A stretch of DNA of 64,000 nt from Petrosia ficiformis (GCA_947044365.1 OX345636.1:18206548-18270547), one strand, 5' to 3'; counted from the stretch's first letter, positions 11,636 through 23,269 are shown. The notes: a model not told the origin generated them from the sequence alone. Made by a program: numbers and translations.

Positions 11636-14600
11636 ATGACAACTCCAAACCAAAAGTCACATAACACTCCATTTTCATTTAAACTAAGATCACATGTAAA
11701 GAATAATAATAATTTTAGACCACGTCGAAGTGTTCACAGGAACCCACCTAATTATTGTGAAGATGCTATTGATGGTACATATATAATTAATTATTATGTG
11801 TGTTGTGTATGCACATGCACAAAATGTATGTATGTGTAAATAGTGTATATATAATGCAATTGTTTGTACATGCACATCAGTGTTTTTGATAAGCTCATAT
11901 GGCGCACCATTGGCCCAAAGAGCTTCTTATTTGGCACTGCACAGTTCTCTCTTTGGGCCAGTGGCACAATTAATTATTCACTAACAGCATTAACTCTTAG
12001 TTAATTGGCTCAAGATGTATTCCCAATGGCACACACACTAACCATGTTTGAGCCAATTTGGCCCATGTTTCAAAACTTATTAAAAACTCTGATGCACATG
12101 TGTCTATTACATGTACATGTATTTGTTTGAGTATGTTTGTGTATGTGTATCAACATTTTTGTGTGTCTACTCGTACATGTACGTATATACGTGTACATGT
12201 GTTTCTTTCGTGTGTGGGTGTATTTATGTGTACATGTGTATATATATATAACTATGTACACATGTATATGTTTGAGTGTATGTGTTTATGTAGTATACAT
12301 TGTATGTATGTATGCATGCTGATATAATTACATGTACAATGTATTTACTCTATTCACTATTGTGCATATACACATGTACATGTACATACATGTACATGTA
12401 CATGTACATACACTGTTATTGTATACACGTGTATGTATATGTGTAGTTGTGTACTTGTATTTATACTGTGTATGTACTATGTATGTGCATGTGTGTGTAT
12501 TTATACTGTGTGTGTGCGTGTGTGTGTGTTTGTGTGTGTGTTGATGTAGAACATATTTAATGCTTATTGTCTCAATTACATGTATATACATGTACATAGT
12601 TAAGAATTATTATCAATTTACTAAATAATAAAAAATTATCATTTCAGTTAAAGATTTGTTGTTGGATCCACCTCATCTCATGACAAGAATTGATATTTGC
12701 CAAGCGAATAAAAGATCATCTCTGTCTGATGATGAACCATTTACATGTACAAGTGAAGAAGAGGAGGAGAAGGAGAATGATCGCTCATACTACCAAGGGA
12801 CATTGAAGTATATTCAGGTTGGCAATTCTCTACAAGTACAAAACCTAGATGTGTATGTGTAAGACTTACATGTGTACTTACATGTACATGTACATATAGG
12901 TTCCTGTGGAATACAATCTCACTAAAGCCATGTACATGTACATGTATATGTATATGAGTGGATGAGTACAATCATAGTTGAATAATTACATGTATATTTA
13001 ATCTATCAGGAAATGATCATAGGGCTCACTGTTTTATGGCTCATTAGCATGTTATTTCTATGTGTTAAGATTTTAAAATGAAAGAACATGTAGAGATATC
13101 ATAACCAAAAAGCACAGAGCAAGATTGGGATAGCACCTTAGCAACAAAATCATACTAACCATTTCCACATACATGTACATGTACATGTAACAACCCTACT
13201 TACAATGTACATGTAAGTATTTACATGTACATTGTACATAACATAACAATGCTATATAGACTAAACGATGCTACATAGACTACATAGACTAAACAATGCT
13301 ATATAGACTAAACGATGCTACATAGACTAAACGATGCTATATAGACTAAACTATGCTACATAGACTAAACGATGCTACATAGACTTAACGATGCTACATA
13401 GACTAAACGATGCTACATAGACTAAACGATGCTACATAGACTAAACGATGCTATATAGACTAAACGATGCTACATAGACTAAACGATGCTACATAGACTA
13501 AACGATGCTACATAGACTAAACGATGCTACATAGACTAAACGATGCTACATAGACTAAACGATGCTATATAGACTAAACGATGCTACATGTACATAGACT
13601 AAACGATGAAGCTGTACAGCTTCATTGTTTACTCTATATAGCATTGTAATGTGGAAGTGACTGTTCAGTTTTGTTGCTAAGGTACATGTACTGTACTTGT
13701 ACTTGACTAAAGTGACTAATACATGAGATGATATCTTAACATTCTTCTTATACAACTACATGTACACCGTACACGTACATACCAGCATTGCATTTAGAAA
13801 AGTTGCCAAGAGGGGTAAAACAGGGTGTTTGCTGAATTAAAGGAGGGCGAAGTCCCTCATCTGTGTGCGTAAGTACATGGGCAACTAGGGGGGTGTGAGG
13901 GCAAGCTCCCCTCTGGAAAAGTTTAATTTTAGACTCTATGTGATCACTTCTGGTACATGTTCAGACAAAAGATGTTTGCTGAGCAGGTTTGAAGGAGTAA
14001 GGGAACTTTAGGGGAGCAAAATTTTAGTAAGAGGGGACAAATGCAGCCCTGCACACCATTTTTAATACTAGCTGACAACAACACAGAAATTGTAGCAGTA
14101 TTCTTATGCATAAAATATGTAAAATGCATTATACATGTAACTTATCTCCAGTTTCTAGTGTAACAGGTAGTGAAACTCAATAATATAATCACACAGAACC
14201 AGGTAGCAGAGATTTCAATACATCGCTTGCAATTGAAATGCAAAATTGTTTTAGTTAATTAACTATAACTGAAACTGTGATACTGTAAACTAGACATACT
14301 ACATGTACTAATGTATAACTATAACGAAAAGTGGTCATTATACTAAAACAACACTATCATTAGCACATGTGATTGGCCATATGTATCACCAAAGATTGTA
14401 ACCTAATACTAACATTTTAATTAAACCCAAACCTTCATTGTGCATTTAATATGAGATATTTGACATGATAATTGATTATATATTTTACCATGCAGTTACA
14501 TCAACAAACAATTATATTATAATTTACATTCTTGCAACTGTACTAAACTACTAACCAATTTATTTGCTATTTTAACAATTCTATTTTTCCAGTGTAATGT

Positions 14601-17600
14601 ATAGTCTCTTATAAGAATTACATTGTATGTTAGGTGTACTAACATTGTTAGGATTATATCAGGTTGTATTTGTTCTCAAAATTATTGTATTGTGTGTTTT
14701 GTATAGGCTATTTTGAATGGGGGACAATACACATGTACATGTTTATCCTTACATGAATTGAGAGACCATTAATGTGTATGCAGCTTAATAAAACAATGAC
14801 TCTATACATGTCCTTCTGTGTAGTATCATCCCAACTTTGTTCACATACATCATGTACATGTACATGTATATTTTAGGTTTGTCCAGTGATGTAGATGTAC
14901 ATGTACTGATAATCAAATCGGTGATCATTATTGGTCTATTTTTAGTATCAGTATGTGATTAGGTTTGAGTGATATAACCAGTATTGTATACATGTGTACT
15001 AATAATGTAATTTCTTATCAATACCCATAATCATAGAGAAATTATTTTGATTGAAGGTACAGATATACATGTACATGTACATGTAGATAATATCTGATTG
15101 GAGCAGAATATCAATTTATCATAAAATTCTATGTCGTTGCATCACTGGTTTTGACATACTTATTTACGTGTACAACTTGTACATGCACATCCATCCCTAT
15201 ATACATGTACATGTGTCTTTCTTTCTTCCTTCTTTCTTTCCATCTCAAGTGTCATCATGTGTATACTTAGGTTTAGTGTTGGTGTCTTTGGTGGTTTAAT
15301 TACCCTGGCCTTCACTTATATACCGAGTTTCAGTTAGCCTGTTTAAACAGGTGTATTGTTTGATTTGGACCCTGCCAGCTGGGCTGCCTTGGTAACTCAG
15401 TTGGTAAGAGCATCTGTCCGGAGTGCAGAGTGTTGTCGGTTCAAATCCAACCTGAGGCAACTCTCATTTTCATTTTTTCATTTGCCTTAGGTGTCTGTCT
15501 TTCTTTCTTTCTTTCCATCTCAAGTGTCATCATGTGCATCCTCTTCATTTTTTTATTGAAAACTTAATTACATGTACTGTGTATCTTCTGCTCTTATTGT
15601 TCTGAAGTTTTAATTCAAATCATGTAAAATGTGATTACAATGTATGTACATGTACATGTGTATAATTAAGAAATAATGAAGTACATTTGCAAATGAAACC
15701 CTAAATATTAGACCATGTTTTCAAACTGAAAGTTAAGTAAACAATAAACATTAATACCATCAATCCAGTACATGCATGTAAATAATTACTTAGGTTTTTG
15801 TTACTAGTTTAAAGATTATGGTGCCTGCTAAACCAAGTATTCCAACTGCAATTGTAAAAGCTGATCCACCAACAGCTACATCTGATCCAGTTATTACACC
15901 CGTACACTCAATATCCTTAGCAAGGTTTTGACAGAACTCTTGACAGTTGTTTATCAGAGCTTGATATCCTCCCATCTGTTTCATACGTGTATGAGCACAG
16001 AGCAGTATCTCATTAGCTGGTTTCACAATTTTTCCCAGACTTGTTTGTTTAAGTTGCCTGTGTTTAGAATGTAAAATTAATATTACAATGTATAGTGTTT
16101 TAGCTGTAAATTGTGCTTATCTACATGTACATGTAAGTCTAAATAAGTAAGCATTTTCAGTTATTAGGGGTCAGTAGCATGATATACAATGTACATGTAC
16201 GTACACGTACACGTTTATGGTCTACAGGACCATCCATATGATTAGTTTTCCACAGGTCCGAACTATATAATTACACACATGTATATATTCTTGTGTCACT
16301 TACGTGTATACATGTACGTAGTTAAGGAAATTATAACGGCTTAGTCGCTTAATAGCTGTACATGTATATTATTCATACATATTTTAAAGTTGTCTTAATA
16401 CAATGTAGATACACAGATAGTTACCTGTAATGTGGATGTGAGATGTCTATGGCCATGAAGTGTAGTTCTACTTCATAATGCTCTGTGTCAATATTATGTC
16501 CTTTTAGAAGGTGAATTATAAATGCTTTACCAGTCTCTTCAAACTCAAACATCAAAGAGTAGTGACCAAACCATCCTTTGCTTAAAAGGTAAACATTCCA
16601 TGATGCTACATCTCTAGGAGAGGGAAATCCTTGTCCATGATCTAGCCAGAAGCTTGATACTCGTTGTAAAAACTGGGTTTTCTCTTCTTGATAGGGATCA
16701 GCTCTCTTCATGACCTTTTTTGAACAACTAGACATGTTAACTGATAGTAATTCACTGACTCTTTGTAGAATACACAAACTTAGTTTCTTTGTAAAAGTCA
16801 CAAGGAGCTTTTATACATCATTATTTGCTGAATCAGTTTAGACTCAATAACATAAACATGTATGATGACATAATCATTTTGTAATTACATACATGCTAAA
16901 AATAAAACTAGCTTGTAAACAACATAATTATACAGACATACACATGTACATGTACATGTACATGTACATGTACTTACTATGATACATGTATATATATTAT
17001 ATATATATATATGTGTGTTTATACATGTATAGCCTATTATACATGTACATGACTACATGTACATGTGTAGTGTTCTGTTCACGAGATTCTAACTTGCATT
17101 TAGTCCTGCTTATCCAGTACATGTATATAGTTAATTGTTAATTCTATTTCAGTAGCCTACTACCTTTGAGGTGGTTACTTCATCGGAGTAATGGTTAATT
17201 CATCTGAATGGCGGTTATTTCTGACCAGTGTGGGCATGTATATGTACATGTACATGTATATGTATAGTATCAGAGAGTATGGTAGTACATGTACTTTTTA
17301 TTTAGGGATGGCCCGAAAAATGGCCATCCACACATTCAGTTGCATGTGATAAGCTGAAATCTCTACTAATACAGTTTGTACATGTACATGTAGTCATGTA
17401 CATGTACGTGTACATTTACATGCACATAACTACATGTATATACAGATACATCATAATACACACATACAAGTACATGTATATGTGTATATACATGTATGTA
17501 TTGGTTGTTTTTATTACTAACAAGACTTGGATGCTACTGTCTTCAATATGTAGTATAATTGATAATTAATTTGCATGTAGAGTTTATGTGTTGTATTCAT

Positions 17601-19651
17601 GGTGAATGGTGGCCTACAGTACCTGGTCAATACAAATTATCTATCTCATTATATTTCTCTCATCCTAACACCAGAAAAGAAAGAGAGCTAAGAAAAACAG
17701 CACCAAATCTTCAGATGACAAGAAGTTGATTGGTTTGTCAGAATATGAACAGAAGAGATTATTAAATATCAGAGAAAACAAAGCTCTTCTGGAAGAATTG
17801 AACTTACTAGAGTCAGCTCAAAGCTTAAGAGAGAAAAAGAAACCAGTATCTAAAAAGTGGTGAGTCACTAAGTTAATTTAATGTTTATACCGTTTAACGG
17901 GTATATGTTTTGTAGCTCAAAATTTCGCGATTTCCTCAAACTTGACATGAGAATAATTTTTAAAGAGGGGGTGTGTCAACACTTTACTGCAAAGTGCTTG
18001 GTTTTTAATGGCTGTATCACTTTCAACGGAGTCCATGATTCAAGGATACCATGTGTATAAACATATCTGGAGTAGCCACATAAATGAGTTGCTAAATTTT
18101 AAGCTTGAGAAAGGCACGATCCTTTTCCTGTTGCTATGTTAGGACGCTAATGTTGTTGGACACGTTCCAAGAAATATCGCTTTTAGTACTTCTTTGTTTG
18201 CTTCCATGATGGAGACCACTGGGACCTCTTTCGAAAGGGGACCTTTTGGGTCTGGTAATCCTGCTCTGTCAAAGTAAAATAAAATGGACATCTCTCACAC
18301 GAACTAATGAACGCATGGTCTTAGAATAAAATTTCATGTGATTTAATTTTCGTGATTAAAGGACAATTCACGAAATTAATTACAGTATAATCAAACCTTT
18401 AGTTTAGTTATAGTTTAATTAATGTAATAGCAGGCTTGTTCTAACCTAATTTAATTGGTTATATGAATTTCATAGTGCTGCTAGAGCAAATATTAATAGG
18501 GAGAGCATCTATAGAAATCAATTTAATAATTATTGAAAATATAATTTTTACTTTCCATTGTAGACATGTTTATTACATGTATGTTTCTCATTGAAAGTAT
18601 AGCAATGCAAAAGGGTGAATAATAAACGTGCAGGTAAAAAATTGTATAATTTTGGCTTTTTAAGTTTTTATAGATGCCATGTGTGTTGTTAGTATATTTA
18701 AAAGCACTATATTAAGTATATCCTTAATTATCCTATCAAATTAATTAGAACAATCAGTTTTTATAGTGTGTTAAAAGTGTTTTAGTTTAGTTAACTAACC
18801 AAATTCCATTCTAGTTAGACCCGTAATTTTCATTAATTTCAAGTCATAATGCGTATATAAAATTTCAATCCATTCCTTCATTACTTACGGGTGTATAGTT
18901 GTACATATTTGTGCATGTATTAACCATATGACGTTAAACTATAAACTATATTACATATAAGGTCATCATATCCTTATTGGTAACCATATGACGTTAAACT
19001 ATAAACTATATTACATATAAGGTCATCATATCCTAATTTTGAAGTCATCATGAATATGAACAGACTTTACATCAAGTACATGTACTACAAGTTTTTAGAT
19101 TGCATGGTTTCTTTTCTGTAATTCTGGTTTTGTAAGTGTAACAGTTAGAGTTAATTGGATTAGCTTGTTAACATGTACCTGGTCTGCAATGTTTGTAACA
19201 AAAAAGAGCCAGACTCTGATTTTTTTTTCAGGCATTCGTGACTTCATCCACTTGATAGCTTAAGTACATTATGTACAGTCAGTATATTTTGTTGTATGAC
19301 TACTAATGGTTGGTAGAGTTTAACTACCAATACCAATACATACTGAATCCAGCAGTATTAGCATTGATACTGATATTGATTCCAGTATTATTGAAATACT
19401 ATAAAAGAATATATATTCATATATACATGTACTACATGTATGATGAATGTTTATTTTATCTTAACTGTCTGTATGAAATTTTTGTAAATGATTTTATGTT
19501 TTAATTATTGTACACACACATACACAGTCGTGTTAAACAACCGCCACTTCATGTTGAACCTTTACGAAGAAGTCTAAGATTGCAAATTCATCCAGTGCAT
19601 ATAGACGTCTCTCAAAAAATAAATTCTTCTTGCTGTAGTGATGAAGTGGAG
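11636..19651 (+). CDS. WDR76/CMR1-like N-terminal region, copy A (no WD40 part seen)
   Basis: Exons 11636-11774, 12648-12835 (or ending 12817), 17675-17859 and 19528-19651 join in phase to 212 codons. The ATG directly follows a splice acceptor (GCAG/ATGACAAC), after an untranslated exon ending at 11254. Visible parts: a basic start with RPRRS, an acidic run (SEEEEEKEND), a nuclear-localisation-like KRKRAKKN, the motif LSEYEQKRLLNIRENKALL typical of the WDR76/CMR1 family before its beta-propeller, and RRSLRLQ. Known family members bind chromatin and damaged DNA through a C-terminal WD40 propeller. No WD40 exon was found between 19652 and 48 kb, so this copy looks truncated. An exon at about 19882 would add a short tail and a stop. 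Intron 3 contains a gene on the other strand. The family call is from motif memory only. Confidence 0.5.
11878..12091. mobile_element. hAT-type MITE (214 bp) with 8-bp target duplication
   Basis: Begins CAGTGTTTTTGATAAG and ends with the inverted CTTATTAAAAACTCTG (16-bp inverted repeats, two mismatches). It is flanked on both sides by ATGCACAT (11870-11877 and 12092-12099). CAG-type ends plus an 8-bp duplication are the hAT signature. It is absent from copy B, where a different hAT-type element occupies nearly the same site. Confidence 0.88.
12100..12560. repeat. GT/TACATG low-complexity tract in intron 2, copy A
   Basis: Alternating purine-pyrimidine sequence rich in TGTGTG and TACATG, also present in copy B at about 49495-49800. 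Several open frames here are Val/Cys/Tyr-rich translations of the repeat. Confidence 0.8.
13095..13690. repeat. foldback element whose interior is a 19-bp minisatellite
   Basis: The left arm (13095-13205, with TAGCACCTTAGCAACAAAAT) pairs with the right arm (13650-13685, with TTTTGTTGCTAAGGTA). Between them (about 13237-13610) lie close to 19 copies of the 19-bp unit ACTAAACGATGCTACATAG with a few variants, ending in one inverted unit around the palindrome GAAGCTGTACAGCTTC. Copy B (50335-50440) has the left arm but no minisatellite. Confidence 0.85.
15336..15510 (+). mobile_element. tRNA-derived SINE, copy A
   Basis: The tRNA-like head spans 15385-15459. The B box GGTTCAAATCC (15438-15448) is perfect, and the A-box-like TAACTCAGTTGG has one mismatch. 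The acceptor arms TGCCTTG/TGAGGCA pair with two wobbles. The anticodon loop position reads GGA but lacks the invariant T33, so it is not a working tRNA gene. The unrelated tail ends in TCTTTCTTTC repeats. TTCTTTCCATCTCAAGTG occurs on both sides (about 15233 and 15508), possibly a target duplication. The same element is at 53801-53975, and a third copy is on the - strand at 59575-59790. Confidence 0.7.
15790..16735 (-). CDS. small LRAT/NlpC-P60-like protein with C-terminal membrane segment, copy A (nested gene)
   Basis: Exons 16735-16425 and 16057-15790 join in phase (CAG/GTAACT ... ACAG/GCAACT) to 192 residues. The ATG giving MSSCSKKVMKR is the first in frame; the longer frame starts at GTG. 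Visible: GWFGHYSLMFEFE with a His at the start of a strand, about 85 residues on NNCQEFCQNL with a conserved-looking Cys, and a final hydrophobic helix (FTIAVGILGLAGTIIFKL). His then N-C-x-x-F in this order, plus a tail anchor, resembles the permuted papain fold of the LRAT/HRASLS group (acyltransferases and phospholipases). That is inference, not a firm match. The gene lies inside intron 3 of the WDR76-like gene on the opposite strand. Two further copies are in copy B. Confidence 0.55.
16941..16974. repeat. TACATG hexamer repeat (example of many)
   Basis: Perfect run of the self-complementary hexamer TACATG/CATGTA. Shorter runs occur dozens of times within 12-19 kb and 49-60 kb, and few occur in 24-48 kb. 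Confidence 0.9.
17268..17380. repeat. short dispersed repeat (AGGGATGGC...CTGAAATCTCT)
   Basis: The block with ATCAGAGAGTATGGTAGTAC, TTTAGGGATGGC and AAGCTGAAATCTCTACTAA is shared with 25227-25335 and 59446-59560. It is about 110 bp with no coding sign. Its presence at 25.2 kb, outside the duplication, shows it is mobile or part of a mobile element. Confidence 0.65.
17860..19527 (+). other. intron of the WDR76-like gene, copy A
   Basis: Noncoding. It includes a 60-bp perfect tandem duplication (18921-18980 and 18981-19036, unit starting TAACCATATGACGTTAAAC) present once in copy B at about 61230. A stretch of about 140 bp (19255-19395) is absent from copy B. Confidence 0.65.
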
Positions 19652-21625
19652 GTATTGAATACATTAACATCATGTACAATAATTATACAAAATGTATATA
19701 TATCTCTTATCACATAATTATAATAATCATTTCCTCACCTACCATTTCCTCAATTCATATCATCTCCTCAATTCATGTAATTTCCTCTCAGTTCATATCT
19801 TAACACTATTATGTGTGAGGCCCACCAGAAGCCATTTTAGTCCACTCTAACCACTTCAAATTTTAATTTTTCAATTTTAACAGTTAGTGCAAAATCATGC
19901 TTCCTTACTGTCTGGAACACAACAAGGCAGTATTTGAAGATCAGTCAGCTTGTAAATGTCCACCTTTTTAGTGATCTTGTACTTTGATTGCTGATAATTT
20001 TGAACTGACTTGCCATAAAGCTTCAATTCTTGTGTTATCTTGTGGCGAATGTATTGAGCTACATTGTATCTTGAGTAAAAATTTGGTTTAAACTTTTGTG
20101 TTTTCATAGTACATGCATATGGAAGTTGTAAGCACAAACCAATTTGGCCCTTTCAAGATCTCGAACAAAATTTAATATTAATTTTATGTCACAACATGTT
20201 AAATTGCTTTTATTCAATAATTCTATGGAGAAATAACGTCGCGGAATTAAAGCTGCAGACTTTTAAGCATCAGATATTGCATATGTATAATTATGTTAAC
20301 TTCTTTGTAGGACCAACAAATTAAATAGTGTCAGCAATCCAGAATTGCATAAACACAGTGCTTGAAAAAGTTTTTGAAAGTGTCCACCAGAAATATCTGG
20401 ACAAAACAATAATTGCCCATCAAGTTGTGAATTTTGTTCGTAAAAAAGCAAGTCTCAGGAACCTGCACTGTACTCGTTTAAGCTACTAGGCCATGACTCC
20501 TCTTGACAAATAATTTACCTTGCTGCGAGGTTACTTTGCTTGCATTATTCTTATAACTAATCAGATAATTTGGCCAGTCAAATCCAATTATGTCCAGACA
20601 AAGAGGAGAAATGTCCAGAAAATGGTCAATTGCTGGATGTTATTTTGAGCACTGTAAACACATAATTATGTAACAATATATAATAATACAGATGTAACAT
20701 GCATGTACATACATAATTAAGCTATGTATCCTCAGAACGAACTGAATTCGTCTGACCTGTTTGAAACATGAAGTATAGTTATTCGTCAATCAAGATGACT
20801 TCAATATTGTATACCCTCACATGAACAGTTCTATCATTACTTATCATGTCATATTTTTTGGAGCTGGTTTATCAATTATAATATATATAATATAATATTC
20901 ACTTTCAACTTTAACTACATAATTATACTCTTTTGTTACTATTATTTTATTGGTTGTCCACTAAATGATAACTAAATTGTTATTAAATTGTTATTGCAGT
21001 TTTGTGGATATAATTATATTTGGTGTATCGCATACATGTATTACTTATTCAGTTTGAAGCTAGGTGTGGGGTCTATGTAGCTCCACTCATCATGTAGAGT
21101 CAGTATATTTGGTTGTATAACTTTAATGCATGTCATGAATACTTGACAAGAAAATATTAATCTCTACTCAATTGAAACAGCACTACAAAATTATAATTAT
21201 TAGTAGCTACAAGATGATGGTCATTTAATTCACAAACCATGGTGTTGTTCTACTACAAATTGTATAAATATGTGATTCTAATCATTCTATATTATGTGTA
21301 TTGTCAGGATAAAGATTCGTCTAACCTGTTTGAAACATCAAGTGTTTTTTATTTATAAATATATAGACATGTAACTTGAATATAGCATGTCCTCACAAAA
21401 ATTCACTAAAATGATCTATCCAGCTTGGTGTCAAAATTTAGCTATACTAGAATTTGAAATCAAAAGTATTTGTATTTCAAATACTTTGAAAAAGTATTTT
21501 CAAACCACCTAATCAAATACTTTTTTCTCAATTACATTTTTAATTAAATGCTCAGACTGAGCTAGCTGGATGCACGCGGTGCTATTCAATGATGGCATAG
21601 ATTAGCCATGCATATAAATCAGTTT
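19652..21625. other. noncoding part of copy A between the WDR76-like exons and the AIG1 gene
   Basis: No exon with support. About 20155-21620 is closely matched by 61856-63300. About 19740-20155 is missing from copy B; it contains a possible acceptor (TTTTAACAG at about 19881) followed by 17 open codons and a stop, which could end the copy A transcript. Confidence 0.5.
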
Positions 21626-21629
21626 TTAA

Positions 21630-22159
21630 CCCTTACAGCACTGATGTCACATATATGTGACATTTCACCCATGCTTGTAATTGGCGTCAGGCACAAGCTG
21701 ACGAACTCGGCCGCCCTTTGGCCTAAATAACGACTACGGGGGGAATTTAAAAGGGGGTGTCTCCCCGTTAATGTGGGGTTTCAAAGGGGGCGCAGTCCCC
21801 TCGCTACTGACGAATTTTGCAATTTTTTGACCTCGCCCACGCCCTCTGGTGGGTACCTGAGGCATTTTCCTTGCTGTGAAACCTGAAATCGTGGGTGTAG
21901 CTGGTGCCAACATGCAGTGGGGTCATTTTGTTAGCCCAGTTCCAGTCAAAAGAGGGAGAGCACTGCATTTGATTTGATCCCATGATGCGCTTGGGGACTT
22001 TCGAGTCCTGGTAAGCAAGTTGGTGGAAGTAGTACTCCATGTCGGAAAAGGAGCCAAGTTTGGGGTAGAGAAAGTGAACGGTGGCCAAAATATATGCAAT
22101 AGAGTCGCCAGTGTTGGAAATGGGAAGAATTTTGAAAAACAGGCTCAGTGCTCTAAGGG
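21630..22159. mobile_element. piggyBac-like non-autonomous element (530 bp), private to copy A
   Basis: Begins CCCTTACAGCAC and ends GTGCTCTAAGGG, inverted repeats of 12 bp with one mismatch. It is flanked on both sides by TTAA (21626-21629 and 22160-22163). Copy B has a single TTAA at 63310-63313 in otherwise matching sequence. A TTAA target and CCC ends are the piggyBac signature. The interior has a 94-codon open frame on the - strand (21804-22088) with no recognised transposase motif. Confidence 0.9.
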
Positions 22160-22314
22160 TTAAAACTAAAAAGTATATTGTATTTGTATTTGAAGTTAAT
22201 CATTTGTACATGAAGTATATTTGTATTTCTAATTGATAATAGTAGTATAATTATAATCAAGAGCCCATAAAACTTAAAATTATCACAAACTTGTATAATT
22301 ATTTTCACTTTCAA

Positions 22315-22361
22315 TAGTCTCGCGTAGCCAGACCCATCCTGGGTCTGGCTACGCGAGACTA
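22315..22361. repeat. 47-bp palindromic mini-foldback, private to copy A
   Basis: TAGTCTCGCGTAGCCAGACC and its exact complement form 22-bp arms around a 3-base loop. The ends TAGTCT/AGACTA and the GCCAGACC core resemble the 51-bp element at 31654-31704. It is absent from the matching place in copy B (about 63475). Confidence 0.75.
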
Positions 22362-22381
22362 AGAAGTACCAGACTACGTTT

Positions 22382-22395
22382 GGCCAATTGGGCGG
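22382..22395 (+). promoter_or_regulatory. CCAAT/GC-box promoter block of AIG1 gene 1
   Basis: GGCCAATTGGGCGG combines a CCAAT box with a GC box about 90 bases before the ATG. The block and the following CGGATACGGAGATACCCGG are also present before the third AIG1 copy (63600-63613), although sequence just upstream differs. This suggests it matters for expression. Confidence 0.45.
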
Positions 22396-22480
22396 ACGTA
22401 ATAATCAGCCCTGCCTTATACGTAGGCGGATACGGAGATACCCGGAAGTCATAACTCTCTTTCTCTAATCTGAATGGCAT

Positions 22481-23249
22481 ATGGCTAATTCCAGTGAAGT
22501 TAGCGTGGCTAAAATGTCACAATCAAAGTCTTCAGTAAACTCCGAATCATTTACTCTTGAACAAACAGTTTCGTCGAACCAGCCTCAAGTACACAGTACT
22601 GACAACAGCAGACGTATTTTAATACTTGGAAAAGTTGGTGTAGGCAAATCCACTCTTGTTAATCACATAGTAGGTGAAACAGTAATTCCGGTACAAAATG
22701 CTATTGATAGTGTAACAAGACAGCCCAGAGGAATCAAAACATGGAGGGAAGTTTGTAGCAACGGTTTGTTTCATGTATTTAAAGTTATTGACACTGTAGG
22801 TCAGTACGAACTCCAAACACAATTTAATTTACTTAGCGAATTACAGTCTCTTCAGAAGCATCTAAACCTAATTGTATTTGTGATTCAGAATGGACAAATG
22901 ACTAAAGAAGAGAAGTGTAAAATAGAGTCTGTTATAAGTCACAGTAATCAAAACATGTCTTTCATATGTAGTGACATATTGCGAACATCTAGATGATGTA
23001 TCAAGGAAAGATGTTATACACCAAATTAAGAAAAATGAACACACTCGAGACATTGCAGCCTTCATGCAAAAAGGCATTTTTACAGTTGGGTTTCCAGACA
23101 TGAGTGGAGTTAAAAATGGTTTGAAAGAAGTGTTTGAGGAAACAATAGCATCTGATGAGAAACAAATTCGGAAATTAATTCAAGACTGTGATACGTCTTA
23201 TTGGACTGATGACATTTTTCATGACCAACCTCATTGTTTTTTGTTGTAA
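22481..23249 (+). pseudogene. AIG1/GIMAP-like GTPase 1, frameshifted
   Basis: The first frame (22481 to about 22960) carries a Ser/Gln-rich start, the P-loop GKVGVGKST near residue 50 and the switch motif DTVGQ. Around 22955-22975 the reading frame has to change: upstream ends NMSFIC, and the homologous continuation TYCEHLDDVSR is in the next frame. It then runs to a stop at 23249 through FMQKGIFTVGFPDMSG, as in the intact neighbour. AIG1 GTPases are membrane-associated regulators of immunity and cell survival in plants and animals. The C-terminal four residues are C-F-L-L, a CaaX-type prenylation signal. A single-base lesion, or a sequencing error, explains the break. Known introns here are over 50 bases, so an intron is unlikely. 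Confidence 0.75.
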
Positions 23250-23269
23250 CACTTCATGGCCTTTTATTC

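Larger units (their letters stand above)
11131..22800 (+). repeat. segmental duplication, copy A
   Basis: From the sequence around CGCAATTAACGACAATAT (11144) onward this region is collinear with 48407-64000 on the same strand, with the same order: promoter, WDR76-like exons, SINE, nested gene, further exons, noncoding block, AIG1 gene. Differences are mostly small indels (many of 6 bp in TACATG runs) and insertions private to one copy. The right end of the match is not reached, because copy B is cut by the window end. Confidence 0.92.

Noticed and set aside
12070..12597. Thr/His/Tyr-rich and Val/Cys-rich open frames
   Set aside because: They are low-complexity translations of the GT/TACATG tract, open on both strands.
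13237..13610. CRISPR-like array of regular repeats
   Set aside because: The 19-bp units are directly adjacent with no spacers, and the context is animal nuclear DNA; it is a minisatellite.
15385..15459. A tRNA gene with GGA anticodon
   Set aside because: Weak acceptor pairing, a C at position 33, a short variable arm unsuitable for a serine tRNA, and a repeat-type tail in three copies all indicate a SINE.
19895..20137. An 80-codon frame on the - strand in copy A
   Set aside because: No recognised motif, absent from copy B, and bounded by AT-rich noncoding sequence.
22950..22985. An intron instead of a frameshift in AIG1 gene 1
   Set aside because: Homology is continuous across the change within a few bases, far shorter than any intron in the window.
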